A DNA stretch of 58,382 nucleotides, taken from NCBI GenBank assembly GCA_001799845.1, contig MGUG01000042.1, forward strand, positions 1-58,382, written 5' to 3'. Source of the stretch: Elusimicrobia bacterium GWC2_64_44 (lineage in GTDB: Bacteria; Elusimicrobiota; Elusimicrobia; Elusimicrobiales; UBA9959). The notes below the pieces were generated by a model. The model had not been told where the DNA came from, ran no database searches, and saw only the letters and a program-made list of their open reading frames with translations. A program made the position numbers and the translations under genes. Below, piece after piece: positions 16,760-25,384 of the stretch; positions within the stretch are counted from its first letter, which is position 1, and every line of letters starts with the position of its first letter.

Positions 16760-18067
16760 TTAAAGCGTATAGCTGCCGCCGTTCTTTAGGGGGTGCACGC
16801 GGTCGCGGCCGAAGGCCCAGGCGAAGTTCTCGGGGTGCTCGGTGTGCACCGGGATGATGTGGCGGGGTTTCTTGTTCTCCACCAGCTCCATCACGGCCGA
16901 GAAATAGGCGTGGCCGCTCGCGTGCACGGGGAATTCCGGCAGGCCGCGGGATTTGAAGAATTCCAGCGTGTCGTGGAAGCTCACTTCCTCTTTGTAGCCG
17001 TCCCACATGGAATACACCAGCACGGCGCCGGCGAGGTCGCGGATATTGTCTCCCACCCAGTACTGCGACCAGGTGCGCACGGGGATGATAAGCTTTTTAT
17101 GGTTCTCGCGCACCCAGTCCCAGGTCACCAGATGCGTCTTCATGCGGGCGAAGATCTCGGCGTACTCGGGCCGGCGCGAGAGCTTCAGCGTGGCGGGCGT
17201 CTCCAGCACCTTTATGTGAGCGTCGCCTATGCCGGGGATCTGCAGCTCCACGCCGCTCTCGCGGCGCACCAGGGACTTAAGGATCTCGAGCACCATCATG
17301 ATATAGCCGTCGACGGCGAGCCACCGGCCGTGGGCCTGGGCTATCTCCGAGAGACTGGTTATCACGTCGAGGTCCTGGCCTGAGCACATCACGTACACCG
17401 TGCCCTCGCGGCCGCTCACCAGGCTTTCAATGTCGCGCAGCACCTGGTGCTCGCTCGGGCCGCTCAGGTTGGCGGCCTGGGTGCCCTCGGTAATGAGCAG
17501 GTCCAGAGGGCCGAGGTCCGCCTCCAGGAACTGCTGGAAGGCGGCGCGCTTGTTGCCGTGCTTGCGGTAGTCGCCGGTGTACACCAGGCGCTTGCCCTCG
17601 GCCTCTATCAGGAAGGCGAAGGCCTCGGGGGCGGAGTGGTCCATCAGGTAAGGGGTCAGCTTGAAGGCGCCCACGGTGAACGGCACGCCTTTGCGGTAAT
17701 GCTTGACGGTCGCTTTCAGCTCGGTGGCGTCGCGCGGGATGCGGCCCACCAGGCGGATCAGCTCTTCCATGGCGGCGGTCATGTAGACGGGCACAGCCGG
17801 ATTCACCGGCTTGGGGATAAGCCCGCCAAAGTGGTCGCCGTGGTTATGCGAGATGACTATGCCGTCTAGCGGCTTGGTGCCGTCCTCGTAGAGGCCGGGG
17901 ATGTTGAGGACAATCTGCTCGGGCGTGGGATAGACGGTCTTGTTGGTTTCCGGGTCAATCTTCGGCAGAGGGGCGCCGTAATCGAGCAGAATGCGGGACT
18001 CGCCCGACTGCAGTTCGATGGTATTGCCGCCTATCTCCTCGGCGCCGCGGTGTACTGTGATCTTCAT
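16760..18067 (-). CDS. RNase J-like metallo-beta-lactamase exonuclease
   Basis: 435 residues. The metallo-beta-lactamase signature HNHGDH is at 74-79; further metal ligands are likely in LMDHS (about 140) and YTGDYR (about 162). A beta-CASP-like region (about 200-350) and the late HASGHA and PVHTEHPENF motifs fit RNase J, which degrades RNA 5' to 3'. It is shorter than canonical RNase J (about 550 residues) because it lacks the C-terminal domain, so it could be a specialised paralogue. The start ATG follows GGAGGGG, and a TATAAT box lies about 20 nt upstream. The superfamily is certain; RNA as substrate is likely. Confidence 0.82.
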   Translation of the reverse strand: MKITVHRGAEEIGGNTIELQSGESRILLDYGAPLPKIDPETNKTVYPTPEQIVLNIPGLYEDGTKPLDGIVISHNHGDHFGGLIPKPVNPAVPVYMTAAMEELIRLVGRIPRDATELKATVKHYRKGVPFTVGAFKLTPYLMDHSAPEAFAFLIEAEGKRLVYTGDYRKHGNKRAAFQQFLEADLGPLDLLITEGTQAANLSGPSEHQVLRDIESLVSGREGTVYVMCSGQDLDVITSLSEIAQAHGRWLAVDGYIMMVLEILKSLVRRESGVELQIPGIGDAHIKVLETPATLKLSRRPEYAEIFARMKTHLVTWDWVRENHKKLIIPVRTWSQYWVGDNIRDLAGAVLVYSMWDGYKEEVSFHDTLEFFKSRGLPEFPVHASGHAYFSAVMELVENKKPRHIIPVHTEHPENFAWAFGRDRVHPLKNGGSYTL

Positions 18068-18124
18068 ATGGTTACCCCTCCATAATATTATACAGCATCA
18101 TCCCGACAAGGGCCTGTCGCGTCC

Positions 18125-18166
18125 CTATCGAGGCCTCGCCTCGCTATCGAGGCGAGGCCTCGATAG
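18125..18166. repeat. perfect 19-bp inverted repeat in divergent intergenic region
   Basis: Arms at 18125-18143 and 18148-18166 are exact reverse complements around CTAT. Each arm itself contains the palindrome AGGCCT, and CTATCGAGG recurs at 18144. It lies between two divergently oriented genes, about 18 nt before the start of the plus-strand gene. It could be a REP-type element or a regulatory cruciform. No T-run follows, so it is not a normal terminator. Confidence 0.75.
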
Positions 18167-18184
18167 ATTTGATAGACTTTAGGT

Positions 18185-18484
18185 ATGAAGAAGCGTAAAC
18201 ATTTACCTATGGTTGAACTGCCGCATCTGCGCTGCCCCGGCTGCGGCAAGCATTTGGGGCCGGTGAAAGCCCGCAATATACCGCTGGCTGAGAAGTTCGA
18301 AGACTGCCTGCGCCGCTGCGAGCGCTGCCGCATAGGCGCCACCAACGCCAAGAACCCCGCCAAGGTAAGGTTCATCCAGGGCGAGAAGCCGCCGGAAGCC
18401 CCCAAGCCGGAAGTTCCGCAGCAGGAAGCCGCCAAGCCGGAGCCCGCGCCGCAGGAGCCCCCCCAGGAGCCGCCGCAGCCTTAG
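18185..18484 (+). CDS. small zinc-knuckle protein with Pro/Glu-rich tail
   Basis: 99 residues. The N-terminal half has two CxxC pairs (LRCPGCGK, RRCERCR), which fits a small zinc ribbon. The C-terminal third is low-complexity, rich in Pro, Glu and Gln (KPEV, QEPP). No ribosome-binding site is visible; instead TAGACT lies 6 nt before the ATG, so a leaderless transcript is possible. It ends 1 nt before the end of the convergent SDR gene. It could be an RNA- or protein-binding accessory protein; function unknown. Confidence 0.6.
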   Translation: MKKRKHLPMVELPHLRCPGCGKHLGPVKARNIPLAEKFEDCLRRCERCRIGATNAKNPAKVRFIQGEKPPEAPKPEVPQQEAAKPEPAPQEPPQEPPQP

Positions 18485-18485
18485 C

Positions 18486-20045
18486 TCACCAGTCGGTGGG
18501 TTTGTAATCCTTCAGGAATTTTCCCCACACATGCACGCCGGTGTTGAAGCCGGAGATGATAGGGTCCACTATGCGCGCCGCGCCGTCGACGATGTCTAAC
18601 GGCGGGTGAAAGCGGTGCTCTGCGGTCTTGCGCGCGGCTATGTGCGCGGGATCCTCGTCGGTCACCCAGCCGGTGTCCACGGCGTTCATGTGGATGCCGC
18701 CCAGCTGGTAGTCCGCGGCCGAGGTGCGCGTCATCATGTTGAGCGCGGCCTTGGCCATGTTGGTATGCGGGTGGCGGGTGGTCTTGAACTTGCGGTAGAA
18801 CTGCCCCTCCACCGCCGAGACATTGACTATATGCTTGTCGCGCTCGGGCGTGCGGAGCATCAGGGGCTTCAGCCGGGCGTTGAGGATGAACGGGGCCACG
18901 GCGTTGACCAATTGCACTTCCAGCAGCTCGACGGCGGGCACTTCCGCCATGAGGAGCCGCCAAGAGTTGCGCTCGCGCAAATCCACCTGCTGCAGGTCCT
19001 GGTCCAGCCGGCCTTCGGGGAATAAACCTTTCTGCGCGGCGAGCTCTTCGGGGAGCAGCGGCACCTGAGACAGGGCTGCCGCGTGCGTGAGGCCCGCTAG
19101 CGGGGCGCCGGGCAGCTGCGCCGCGGCCACGGCTTTGCCGTCGGACGGCGCGCCTTCGGGCAAAATGTGATAGCCGCGCAGACCCTCGTAGGCGCCCAGC
19201 AGGCGGCGGGCTTCCGGCGGCAGGTCCTTAAGCGGGCCCTGCTCGAGCTCCATCATGTGCGAGTAGAAGTCCGGCGGGCGGCGCACGGTCTGGCAGGCGT
19301 TGTTTACGATGAAGTCCAGGCGCTGCCGAGTGGACAGCAGGTGGGCGCAGAAGGCCTCTACGCTGGGCGTGTGGCGCAGGTCCAGGCCGAAGATCTCCAG
19401 CCGGCTGCTCCAATCCTTAAAATCGGGTTCGGCCGCGTAGCGGGCGGCCGAGTCGCGCGGAAAGCGCGTGGTCACTATCAGGTGGGCGCCGGCGCGCAGC
19501 AGCTTGATGCCGGCCTGGTAGCCTATCTTAACGCGCCCGCCGGTAAGCAGGGCCACGCGGCCGCGCAAATCGGCGGTCTCGGTGCGCTTAACGTAGTTCA
19601 CCTCGGCGCAGGCGGGGCAGAGCTGGTCGTAGAAATGGTGCAGCTGGGTGTAGTTGGTCTTGCAGACGTAGCAGTTCTGCTCTTCTTGCGGCTCGCGGAA
19701 GTCGGGGTTGTCGGTGACTTCCTGCTGGGCGGCCGACGCCGGCGCCAGCTGGTTGGGCGTGGTGAAAACGGTCTGCCGGCGCAGTTTGCGTATGCCGGTC
19801 TGGTGCAGCACGCTCTCGGCGCGCTCCAGCTTTTCCGCCTTGCGGCGGCGCTCGTAGGCCTTTAGCATCTGGCGGCGCGCGGCGGCGTCTGGGCGCGACA
19901 CTTTGCCGGCGGCCGTCAGCAGGCGGGTGGTTTCGGTCTCGGGCAGGCCTATCAGCAGGCCGCGGTCGTCTGCCAGGGTCTCCAGCAGTTCGACGGCGGC
20001 GCGCACGCGGGCGGCCAGGTCGGAAGGTTTTTCAGGGTCGATCAT
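18486..20045 (-). CDS. atypical SDR-fold protein with N-terminal zinc ribbon
   Basis: 519 residues from ATG 20045, which overlaps the TPR gene stop as ATGA. Residues 1-120 are helical and charged. Four cysteines (C125, C128, C143, C146) form a probable zinc site. An SDR Rossmann domain then starts at [11 protein letters not shown] (T168-G175) with VNNA and IVNVSAVEG. The canonical YxxxK is altered: the Tyr position is Thr in HTNMAKAAL, so dehydrogenase activity is doubtful. A long insert (about 285-390) interrupts the SDR fold. It may be a sensor or scaffold rather than an enzyme. It is the last gene of a tight minus-strand run. Confidence 0.72.
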   Translation of the reverse strand: MIDPEKPSDLAARVRAAVELLETLADDRGLLIGLPETETTRLLTAAGKVSRPDAAARRQMLKAYERRRKAEKLERAESVLHQTGIRKLRRQTVFTTPNQLAPASAAQQEVTDNPDFREPQEEQNCYVCKTNYTQLHHFYDQLCPACAEVNYVKRTETADLRGRVALLTGGRVKIGYQAGIKLLRAGAHLIVTTRFPRDSAARYAAEPDFKDWSSRLEIFGLDLRHTPSVEAFCAHLLSTRQRLDFIVNNACQTVRRPPDFYSHMMELEQGPLKDLPPEARRLLGAYEGLRGYHILPEGAPSDGKAVAAAQLPGAPLAGLTHAAALSQVPLLPEELAAQKGLFPEGRLDQDLQQVDLRERNSWRLLMAEVPAVELLEVQLVNAVAPFILNARLKPLMLRTPERDKHIVNVSAVEGQFYRKFKTTRHPHTNMAKAALNMMTRTSAADYQLGGIHMNAVDTGWVTDEDPAHIAARKTAEHRFHPPLDIVDGAARIVDPIISGFNTGVHVWGKFLKDYKPTDW

Positions 20046-21328
20046 TTTTTTGACTTGGGAGCGGCGGCTAGTTTGCGGGCTTTGGCCGAGTCGGCCTTGG
20101 CCAGGGCGTAGTCGCCCCGGTCCTGGTAGATAGCGCCGCGGCTGCAATAGGCGTCGGCGCAGCGCGGGTCGGCCTTGAGCGCGGCGGCGTAGTCGGCCAG
20201 GGCGGCTTTGTAATCCTCAAGCTCGGTATGCACCTGCGCCCGGTTGCAGAACAGCTCGGCGGTGGGCGGCTCCAGCTCCACGGCCTCGTTAAAGTCGGCC
20301 AGGGCGTTGTTCATGTCGCCCAGGTCGTAATAAGCCATGCCGCGGCCGCAGTAATACAGGCCTATGTCCGGGTCCATGTCGATGGCCTTGTCGAAATCTT
20401 TCAGGGCGCGCTTGGCGTTGCCTATGCGCAGGTAGGCGTCGGCGCGGTTGTAGAGGTAGAGCGTGGCGTCGGGCTCCAGCCGCAGGGCCGCGGTGAAATA
20501 GGCGGGAGCGTACTTGGCCCGGCCTTCGGTGGCGCCTACCAGCAGGCCCAGGTTATTGTAGACGCTGCCCTCGTCGGGGCAGTAGCGCAGCGCCAGCTCC
20601 AGGTCGGCGTAGGCTTTTTCCGGCTGGTTTGATTCAAGATAGAGCAGGCCGCGGTTGTTATAGGCGTAGCCGTTCGTGGGCTCGTGCTTGAGTATCTGGG
20701 TGTACTGGGCTATGGCCTTGTCGGTCTCGCCCAGGTCCTGGTAGACCTGGCCGAGGCTGCCAAGTATCTCCGCCGAGCCGGGCTCGCGCTTGAGCGCGGC
20801 CTCGAAGTCTTTTATGGCCTTCTCGGGCTTGTCCAGCTCGAAGTGGGTCCAGCCGCGGTTGAAGTAGGCCGAGGCGCTTTTGTCGTCCAGTTCTATGGAG
20901 CGGTTGAAATCCTTGAGCGCGGCCTCCAGGTCGCCGGTCTCGGCGTGGGCCTGGCCGCGGTTGTTGTAGGCGCAGAACTCGGCCGGGTCCATCTTGATGG
21001 CGCGGTTATAATCCGCGAAGGCCAGCTCGTACTTGCCCAGCTCGGCGTAGGCGTCGCCGCGGTTGCTGTAGAGCACCGGGTCGTTGGGGTTAAGCTTGAT
21101 GCCGCGGTTGAAATCCGGCAGGGCGAGCTCCGGCTGGCCCAGGTCCAGGTAAGCGCAGCCGCGGTCGCTGTAAAGGATGTAGTCGGCCTTGCCGGCTTCG
21201 ATCTCTTTGGTATAGGCGCGCAGGTCGTCCTGCACGGTCTTGCCGCCGCTGTGGCGGCCGGCGTCGTAGCGGCTGAGGGCCCCGACGAAATAGTTGCTCA
21301 ATCTCGAAAGCTGTTTTTTGGTTTTCAT
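20042..21328 (-). CDS. tetratricopeptide repeat protein
   Basis: 428 residues. After about 45 residues the chain is built from roughly eleven 34-residue TPR units, with recurring YNNRG, AYLDLGQ and ALxDFN signatures. No signal peptide or membrane helix is seen, so it is probably a cytoplasmic scaffold for protein contacts. Both ends overlap neighbours by 4 nt (21325-21328 and 20042-20045), so the three genes 22446 to 18486 are translationally coupled and probably work together. Confidence 0.85.
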   Translation of the reverse strand: MKTKKQLSRLSNYFVGALSRYDAGRHSGGKTVQDDLRAYTKEIEAGKADYILYSDRGCAYLDLGQPELALPDFNRGIKLNPNDPVLYSNRGDAYAELGKYELAFADYNRAIKMDPAEFCAYNNRGQAHAETGDLEAALKDFNRSIELDDKSASAYFNRGWTHFELDKPEKAIKDFEAALKREPGSAEILGSLGQVYQDLGETDKAIAQYTQILKHEPTNGYAYNNRGLLYLESNQPEKAYADLELALRYCPDEGSVYNNLGLLVGATEGRAKYAPAYFTAALRLEPDATLYLYNRADAYLRIGNAKRALKDFDKAIDMDPDIGLYYCGRGMAYYDLGDMNNALADFNEAVELEPPTAELFCNRAQVHTELEDYKAALADYAAALKADPRCADAYCSRGAIYQDRGDYALAKADSAKARKLAAAPKSKK

Positions 21329-22446
21329 ATGGCTTTGTGCCTGTCGCAGGCGGCCTTGTGTATGGCCGCCATGGAGACGGCGTATTCAACCAGCTCGGCG
21401 TCGCTCAGGCCGGCCAGCGGGATAACCGTGCGGTTGCCCCCGGCGTAGAACTTCTTGTCCCCCTCGGCCGGGAAGTGTTTGCGAGCCGACTCGGGTATCA
21501 AGCTGTAATCCTTGATGAAAGCGTAAAGTTCGGGCACTCCTTCGTCGTTAGAAAGCACGAAGAAGCAGGCCATGTTGTTCTGCAGGTCCTCGGGGCTGTC
21601 CGGCGGGATGTTCAGCGTCGGAGAATGGCCGTAGATGGTGCGCACGCGCGCGCCCCAGGTAGCCCCGGGGTGGTCGCCTATCAGCGAGAGTACCTTATTC
21701 CAGAAGATATCGAACTTGGGCAGCAGGGCGGAGCAGCCCTTCTCCGCCCAGCCGGCTTTTGTCCTGGCCAGGCGGTCGACGTATTCCTCGGGGTTATGCC
21801 TGCGGTTGAGCTTGAACAGGTATTTCTCCTGCGCCTCGGGCGAGACCGGCTTTATCTCCGAAAGGTCATACAGGTCACCGTCGGCGTAGCGCTGGCCCTT
21901 GGGGTAGCATTTGCCGTCGGCGCCCAGGGCGGTGTACTTGCCGTCTTTTATCTCCAGCAGCTTGCCCACGCATTCCTCGCCGGGGGATTTCAGGAAAGTG
22001 ACGAACTGGCCGAACCGCAGGCCGTCCTGCAGCGGCGGCGGCTCGTGCAGGTCCAGCGAGGACAGGGGCACCCACCAGGAGCCCTCATGCGAGCGCACCA
22101 GCTTGGCCTTGCCGTGGGACGGGTCCACGTCGGTGACCAGGCCGTAGTTGCCCGTGGTGCGGCAGAGGGCCAAGGCGCCTACGGCCATACCGGCATAGCC
22201 GCCCTGCCCGGCTGGCGCGGGGCCGGCCGGGGTTGGTTTAAGATTTTCACGCTCGGCGGCTATCAGGTCAGTGAAAGCCGTGCTCTCTTCGGGCGTGGCC
22301 GGCTCCAGGTAGGCGGCATCGAAGGTGGCCTGCTTGAGCTTCAGGTCCTTGAGGGCTATATATTTGGCGATGTCCGTCACGAACCCGCAGAAGTTCAGCT
22401 TCGGGTTCTTTAGCACGTCGTATTTGCGGATAGCTTCTTTGTCCAT
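21325..22446 (-). CDS. hypothetical protein, coupled to TPR gene
   Basis: 373 residues I do not recognise. It has an N-terminal helical segment, a Pro/Ala/Gly-rich linker at about 70-90, then a strand-rich part (GLVTDVDPSHGKAKLVRSHEGSWWVPLSSL) that could be an SH3-like or KOW-like barrel at about 100-130, and a helical C-terminal half. No signal peptide or membrane helix. It starts 3 nt after the exonuclease stop and overlaps the TPR gene by 4 nt, so it belongs to the same operon. Confidence 0.68.
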   Translation of the reverse strand: MDKEAIRKYDVLKNPKLNFCGFVTDIAKYIALKDLKLKQATFDAAYLEPATPEESTAFTDLIAAERENLKPTPAGPAPAGQGGYAGMAVGALALCRTTGNYGLVTDVDPSHGKAKLVRSHEGSWWVPLSSLDLHEPPPLQDGLRFGQFVTFLKSPGEECVGKLLEIKDGKYTALGADGKCYPKGQRYADGDLYDLSEIKPVSPEAQEKYLFKLNRRHNPEEYVDRLARTKAGWAEKGCSALLPKFDIFWNKVLSLIGDHPGATWGARVRTIYGHSPTLNIPPDSPEDLQNNMACFFVLSNDEGVPELYAFIKDYSLIPESARKHFPAEGDKKFYAGGNRTVIPLAGLSDAELVEYAVSMAAIHKAACDRHKAI

Positions 22447-22449
22447 GGG

Positions 22450-23073
22450 CTAAACGCTTTTCACCGTTATAACCCCGCGGCGCATGAGTTCCCAGAAGCA
22501 CTTGGCGGTGGCGGCCACGTCGGCGGAGGCGTCATGCGCGCCGTCGAACTCGGTACCGAACAATTTGCAGTGCAGCTCCACCAGCTTGGGCCATTTATAG
22601 CCGCGCGGGCCGGGGATGGCGCAATACTCCGTGGTGCCGTGCATGGTGCAGATCTTGAACTTGGAGGCGTGTATGTCCGGCAAATTCTTGCGCAGCAGCT
22701 CGGCGCCCACTATCTTCTCGTCGAAGCTCATGTTATGCGCCACCAGGTATTTGGCCTGGTCGAGCAGGGCTTTGAACTCCAGCAGCACCGTAAGCAGGTC
22801 GCGGCCCTCTTTCAGGGCGCGCTCGGTGGTGATGCCGTGCACGCGCGACGCGTCGGCGGGGATGGCGTAACCCTCCGGCTTTATTATGGTGTTTACCGAC
22901 GACAGCAAATTCCCCTCGGCGTCATAGGCCATGTATGCGAGCTGCACCATGCGGGGCCAGTTGTCCAGGGCCGTCACCGGCGCGTTCCAGCTGCGCGGCA
23001 GGCCGGTGGTCTCGGTGTCGAAGAACAAATACGCCGGGGCGGGCGCGGTTTCGGGAAAAAGTTCTAATTGCAT
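22450..23073 (-). CDS. DEDDh 3'-5' exonuclease (DnaQ/RNase T-like)
   Basis: 207 residues from ATG 23073. Exo I is FFDTETTG (D19, E21), Exo II lies in VAHNMSFDEKI, and Exo III is HDASADV, the His-x4-Asp pattern of DEDDh enzymes. Such proteins trim 3' ends of DNA or RNA; as a stand-alone domain it could proofread or process small nucleic acids. It lies between the 5-oxoprolinase genes (17 nt) and the hypothetical gene (3 nt), so it is part of the long minus-strand operon. Confidence 0.85.
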   Translation of the reverse strand: MQLELFPETAPAPAYLFFDTETTGLPRSWNAPVTALDNWPRMVQLAYMAYDAEGNLLSSVNTIIKPEGYAIPADASRVHGITTERALKEGRDLLTVLLEFKALLDQAKYLVAHNMSFDEKIVGAELLRKNLPDIHASKFKICTMHGTTEYCAIPGPRGYKWPKLVELHCKLFGTEFDGAHDASADVAATAKCFWELMRRGVITVKSV

Positions 23074-23090
23074 ATAGCCTGTGCGGCGGA

Positions 23091-24665
23091 TTACCTTAAC
23101 TTGTCCAAGGCTTCTTCTTTCTGGCGGGCGAAGCTGCGGGCCTGCTCCAGGGTGACCTGCACAAAGTGTATGGCCTGGTTGGGGGCGTACTGCCCCAGCA
23201 GGTCTATGTCGGCGCTGATCACATTGAAGATGCGCGGGTAGCCGCCGGTGGTCTGGCGGTGGCGCAGCAGGATGATGGGGCTTTCCGGCGTCAGCTGTAT
23301 GGTGCCGTCGGCCACGGCGCCGGAGATCATATTGCCCATGCTGCAGGTGAGGCCCGGCTCGCCGGCCAGGCGTATGCCCATCTTGTCCATCTTGAAAGTG
23401 GTGCGCCACGGGGTCAGGAAGAACAGCCCCGGCTGCTCCAGGCAGCCGAACTCCGGGCCGGGCAGCACGCGGATGCGGCCTTGCGGGTCGGCCCAGCCGC
23501 TTACCGCGGCGTAAGGCACGGTTTCGGCCGGCACGGAGCCGCCGCCGTCGCGGCCGCGGAAACAGAAATAGGTGTGCAGGCCGTAGCGCTTGCCGCCGAA
23601 GGTCAGGCGGTCGCCGGCTTCGGCTTCGTAGACCCGGCTGTGCTCCAGCTCTTCGGGGGCGGCGGCGCCGCGGTGCAGGAAGGCCTCCAGGCGGCCGCCG
23701 GTCAGCACAAAGCGGCCCGGCGTCAGCAGCTCTATCTCGGGGGGGCCGAGAATCTCCAGCGCCGGGCTGTTCTCCGGGTTGCCGAGCATCAGATTGCCGC
23801 GGCGCAGCGAGAAGCAGTCCATGGCCCCGCCCGGCGACACGCCGATATGCTGCCTGCCGTAGGCCGGCAGGCCGGCGGTGCCGCAGAAACCGGGTTTTAC
23901 CAGGCGGATATTGCCGCGCACGCCGGAGGCGGCGGCCACCTTTTCGGCCTGCTCTATGGCCGGGCGCAGGCGGCGGGCCAGCTCCAGGGCTATGGGCGAG
24001 TCGGAATGGATGCAGACGGTGTCGGCCTTGATGGGCTTCCAGGCGGGCTTGGCCGGGTTGCCGCTTACGTTCACGCGGCCGCGCTCTATGATGTCGGCGG
24101 CCTGGGCCAGGGCCTCGTTCGCGTCGGAGATGACGGCGTTGCCCGCGGCGCGGGGCAGCAGGCGCAAATGGCCGGCGGCCTCGTCGTAAGAGTAGCGGCG
24201 GTCGAGGAAAGCTTCGCGCAGCACGCTCACGCCCAGGGTATAGGCGGCGGCGGCCAGCTCCGAATCGGCGGGGGCCAGCACGGTGGCCACGCCGGAGCGC
24301 TTCAGCCAGACGGCCAGCAGCTCGGCCAGATGCGTGTCGCGGCAGGCGTCGTTGTAGAGCGCGCCGTGGAATTTGACCAGCGGCACGCCGGGCAGCAGCG
24401 CCAGCTGGGCGTCCAGCGCGGCCAGCAGGGCCTCGTCGGCCATCTCCATGGTGGCGCGGCCGAAATTAGGTTTGTCGGGGTAGGAAATGTGGGCCGAAAT
24501 GCGCACGCCGCGCTGCTCGGCCAGGGCGCGGAAGGCCGCCACGCTTTCTTTGTCCCCGGCGTGGCCGTCGCAGGCGATATTGGCTATATGGATGAACTCC
24601 ATAAGCGCGCGGTCGCCCTCGTGCAGGGGACCCTGTTCGCCGATGTCGCAGTTTATCAGTATCAT
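23091..24665 (-). CDS. PxpA-PxpC fusion, 5-oxoprolinase subunits A and C
   Basis: 524 residues. Residues 1-240 are the LamB/YcsF family (PxpA): ILINCDIGE, HIANIACDGHAGD, KFHGALYND. From about 245 the chain is PxpC (biotin-dependent carboxyltransferase-like, KipA family): LVKPGFCGTAGLPAYGR, GVSPGGAMD, GLTCSMGNMISG, then PESPIILL and RQTTGGYP. PxpABC hydrolyses 5-oxoproline to glutamate with ATP. Here A and C are one polypeptide, while B is encoded just upstream with a 4-nt overlap. The A-C fusion order is unusual; in most bacteria the three are separate. Assignment is strong. Confidence 0.87.
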   Translation of the reverse strand: MILINCDIGEQGPLHEGDRALMEFIHIANIACDGHAGDKESVAAFRALAEQRGVRISAHISYPDKPNFGRATMEMADEALLAALDAQLALLPGVPLVKFHGALYNDACRDTHLAELLAVWLKRSGVATVLAPADSELAAAAYTLGVSVLREAFLDRRYSYDEAAGHLRLLPRAAGNAVISDANEALAQAADIIERGRVNVSGNPAKPAWKPIKADTVCIHSDSPIALELARRLRPAIEQAEKVAAASGVRGNIRLVKPGFCGTAGLPAYGRQHIGVSPGGAMDCFSLRRGNLMLGNPENSPALEILGPPEIELLTPGRFVLTGGRLEAFLHRGAAAPEELEHSRVYEAEAGDRLTFGGKRYGLHTYFCFRGRDGGGSVPAETVPYAAVSGWADPQGRIRVLPGPEFGCLEQPGLFFLTPWRTTFKMDKMGIRLAGEPGLTCSMGNMISGAVADGTIQLTPESPIILLRHRQTTGGYPRIFNVISADIDLLGQYAPNQAIHFVQVTLEQARSFARQKEEALDKLR

Positions 24666-25309
24666 GCCCCGTCCCTCGTGAAAAGCACCGTGTCGCCGGG
24701 CTCGATGGGGTAGAGCAGCTCGGGCCGCGTCATGCCCAGGATATTCCAGCCGCCGGGCGAGGTTTGCGGGTACACGCCGGTCTGCTCGCCGCCTATGGCC
24801 ACTGAGCCCGCCGGCACGGCCGTGCGCGGCGAGTCCAGCCGCGGCGTCACCAGGCTGCTGTCGAGGCCGAGCAAATACGGGAAATGGGGGCGGAAGCCTA
24901 TCATGGCAACCAAATATTCGGGGGTGGTGTGACGGCGTACCACCTCGTCGGGAGTTATCCTGGCGTGGTCGGCCACGCGCTGCAGGTCCTCGCCGTTATA
25001 GACCACGGGCAGCACGTGCCGCGCGGAGCGCACCAGCAGCTTGGCCTCGGCCGCCGGCATGGCGGCCAGGCAGGCGTTCACCACGGAGCGCACGGCGTCC
25101 CAGTCGCAAAGGGGGCCGGCGTGGGCGGCGAGCGCAGTGTAAGAGGGCACCAGGTCGTGCACGCCCAGGCGCGCCAGCTCGGGATTCTTTAGCTGCCGGT
25201 AGGCGTAAAGCACCTGCAGCGAGGTCAGGCGGTCTATCTTCTCGCCAAGCTGCCAGCACAGGCAGGCGTCGCCGAGGAAGTAGGTTTTAAAAGCTTTAGC
25301 CGTGGCCAT
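24662..25309 (-). CDS. pxpB: 5-oxoprolinase subunit PxpB (KipI family)
   Basis: 215 residues with the allophanate hydrolase subunit 1/KipI signature: VVYNGEDLQRVAD, YLVAMIGFRPHFPYLLGLD, PRTAVPAGSVAIGGEQTGVYPQTSPGGWNILG. It pairs with the PxpA-PxpC fusion to cleave 5-oxoproline. It is the first gene of the minus-strand operon that continues to 18486. A GGGGACA-type hairpin sits just upstream, between it and the preceding phospholipase-like gene. Confidence 0.88.
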   Translation of the reverse strand: MATAKAFKTYFLGDACLCWQLGEKIDRLTSLQVLYAYRQLKNPELARLGVHDLVPSYTALAAHAGPLCDWDAVRSVVNACLAAMPAAEAKLLVRSARHVLPVVYNGEDLQRVADHARITPDEVVRRHTTPEYLVAMIGFRPHFPYLLGLDSSLVTPRLDSPRTAVPAGSVAIGGEQTGVYPQTSPGGWNILGMTRPELLYPIEPGDTVLFTRDGA

Positions 25310-25326
25310 CCCTCTAATTATATAAA

Positions 25327-25370
25327 AATGGGGACAGGCTACTTTTTGCTAAAAGCAGCCTGTCCCCATT
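25327..25370. repeat. GGGGACA-type hairpin, copy 1
   Basis: Perfect 14-bp arms AATGGGGACAGGCT (25327-25340) and its complement (25357-25370), with an inner CTTTT/AAAAG stem. Read on the minus strand it is followed by TTTTTAT, so it may also terminate the 25385-27052 gene. It belongs to the same family as the copies at 27762, 33859 and 33904. Confidence 0.85.
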
Positions 25371-25384
25371 AATTTAGCTTCAGG

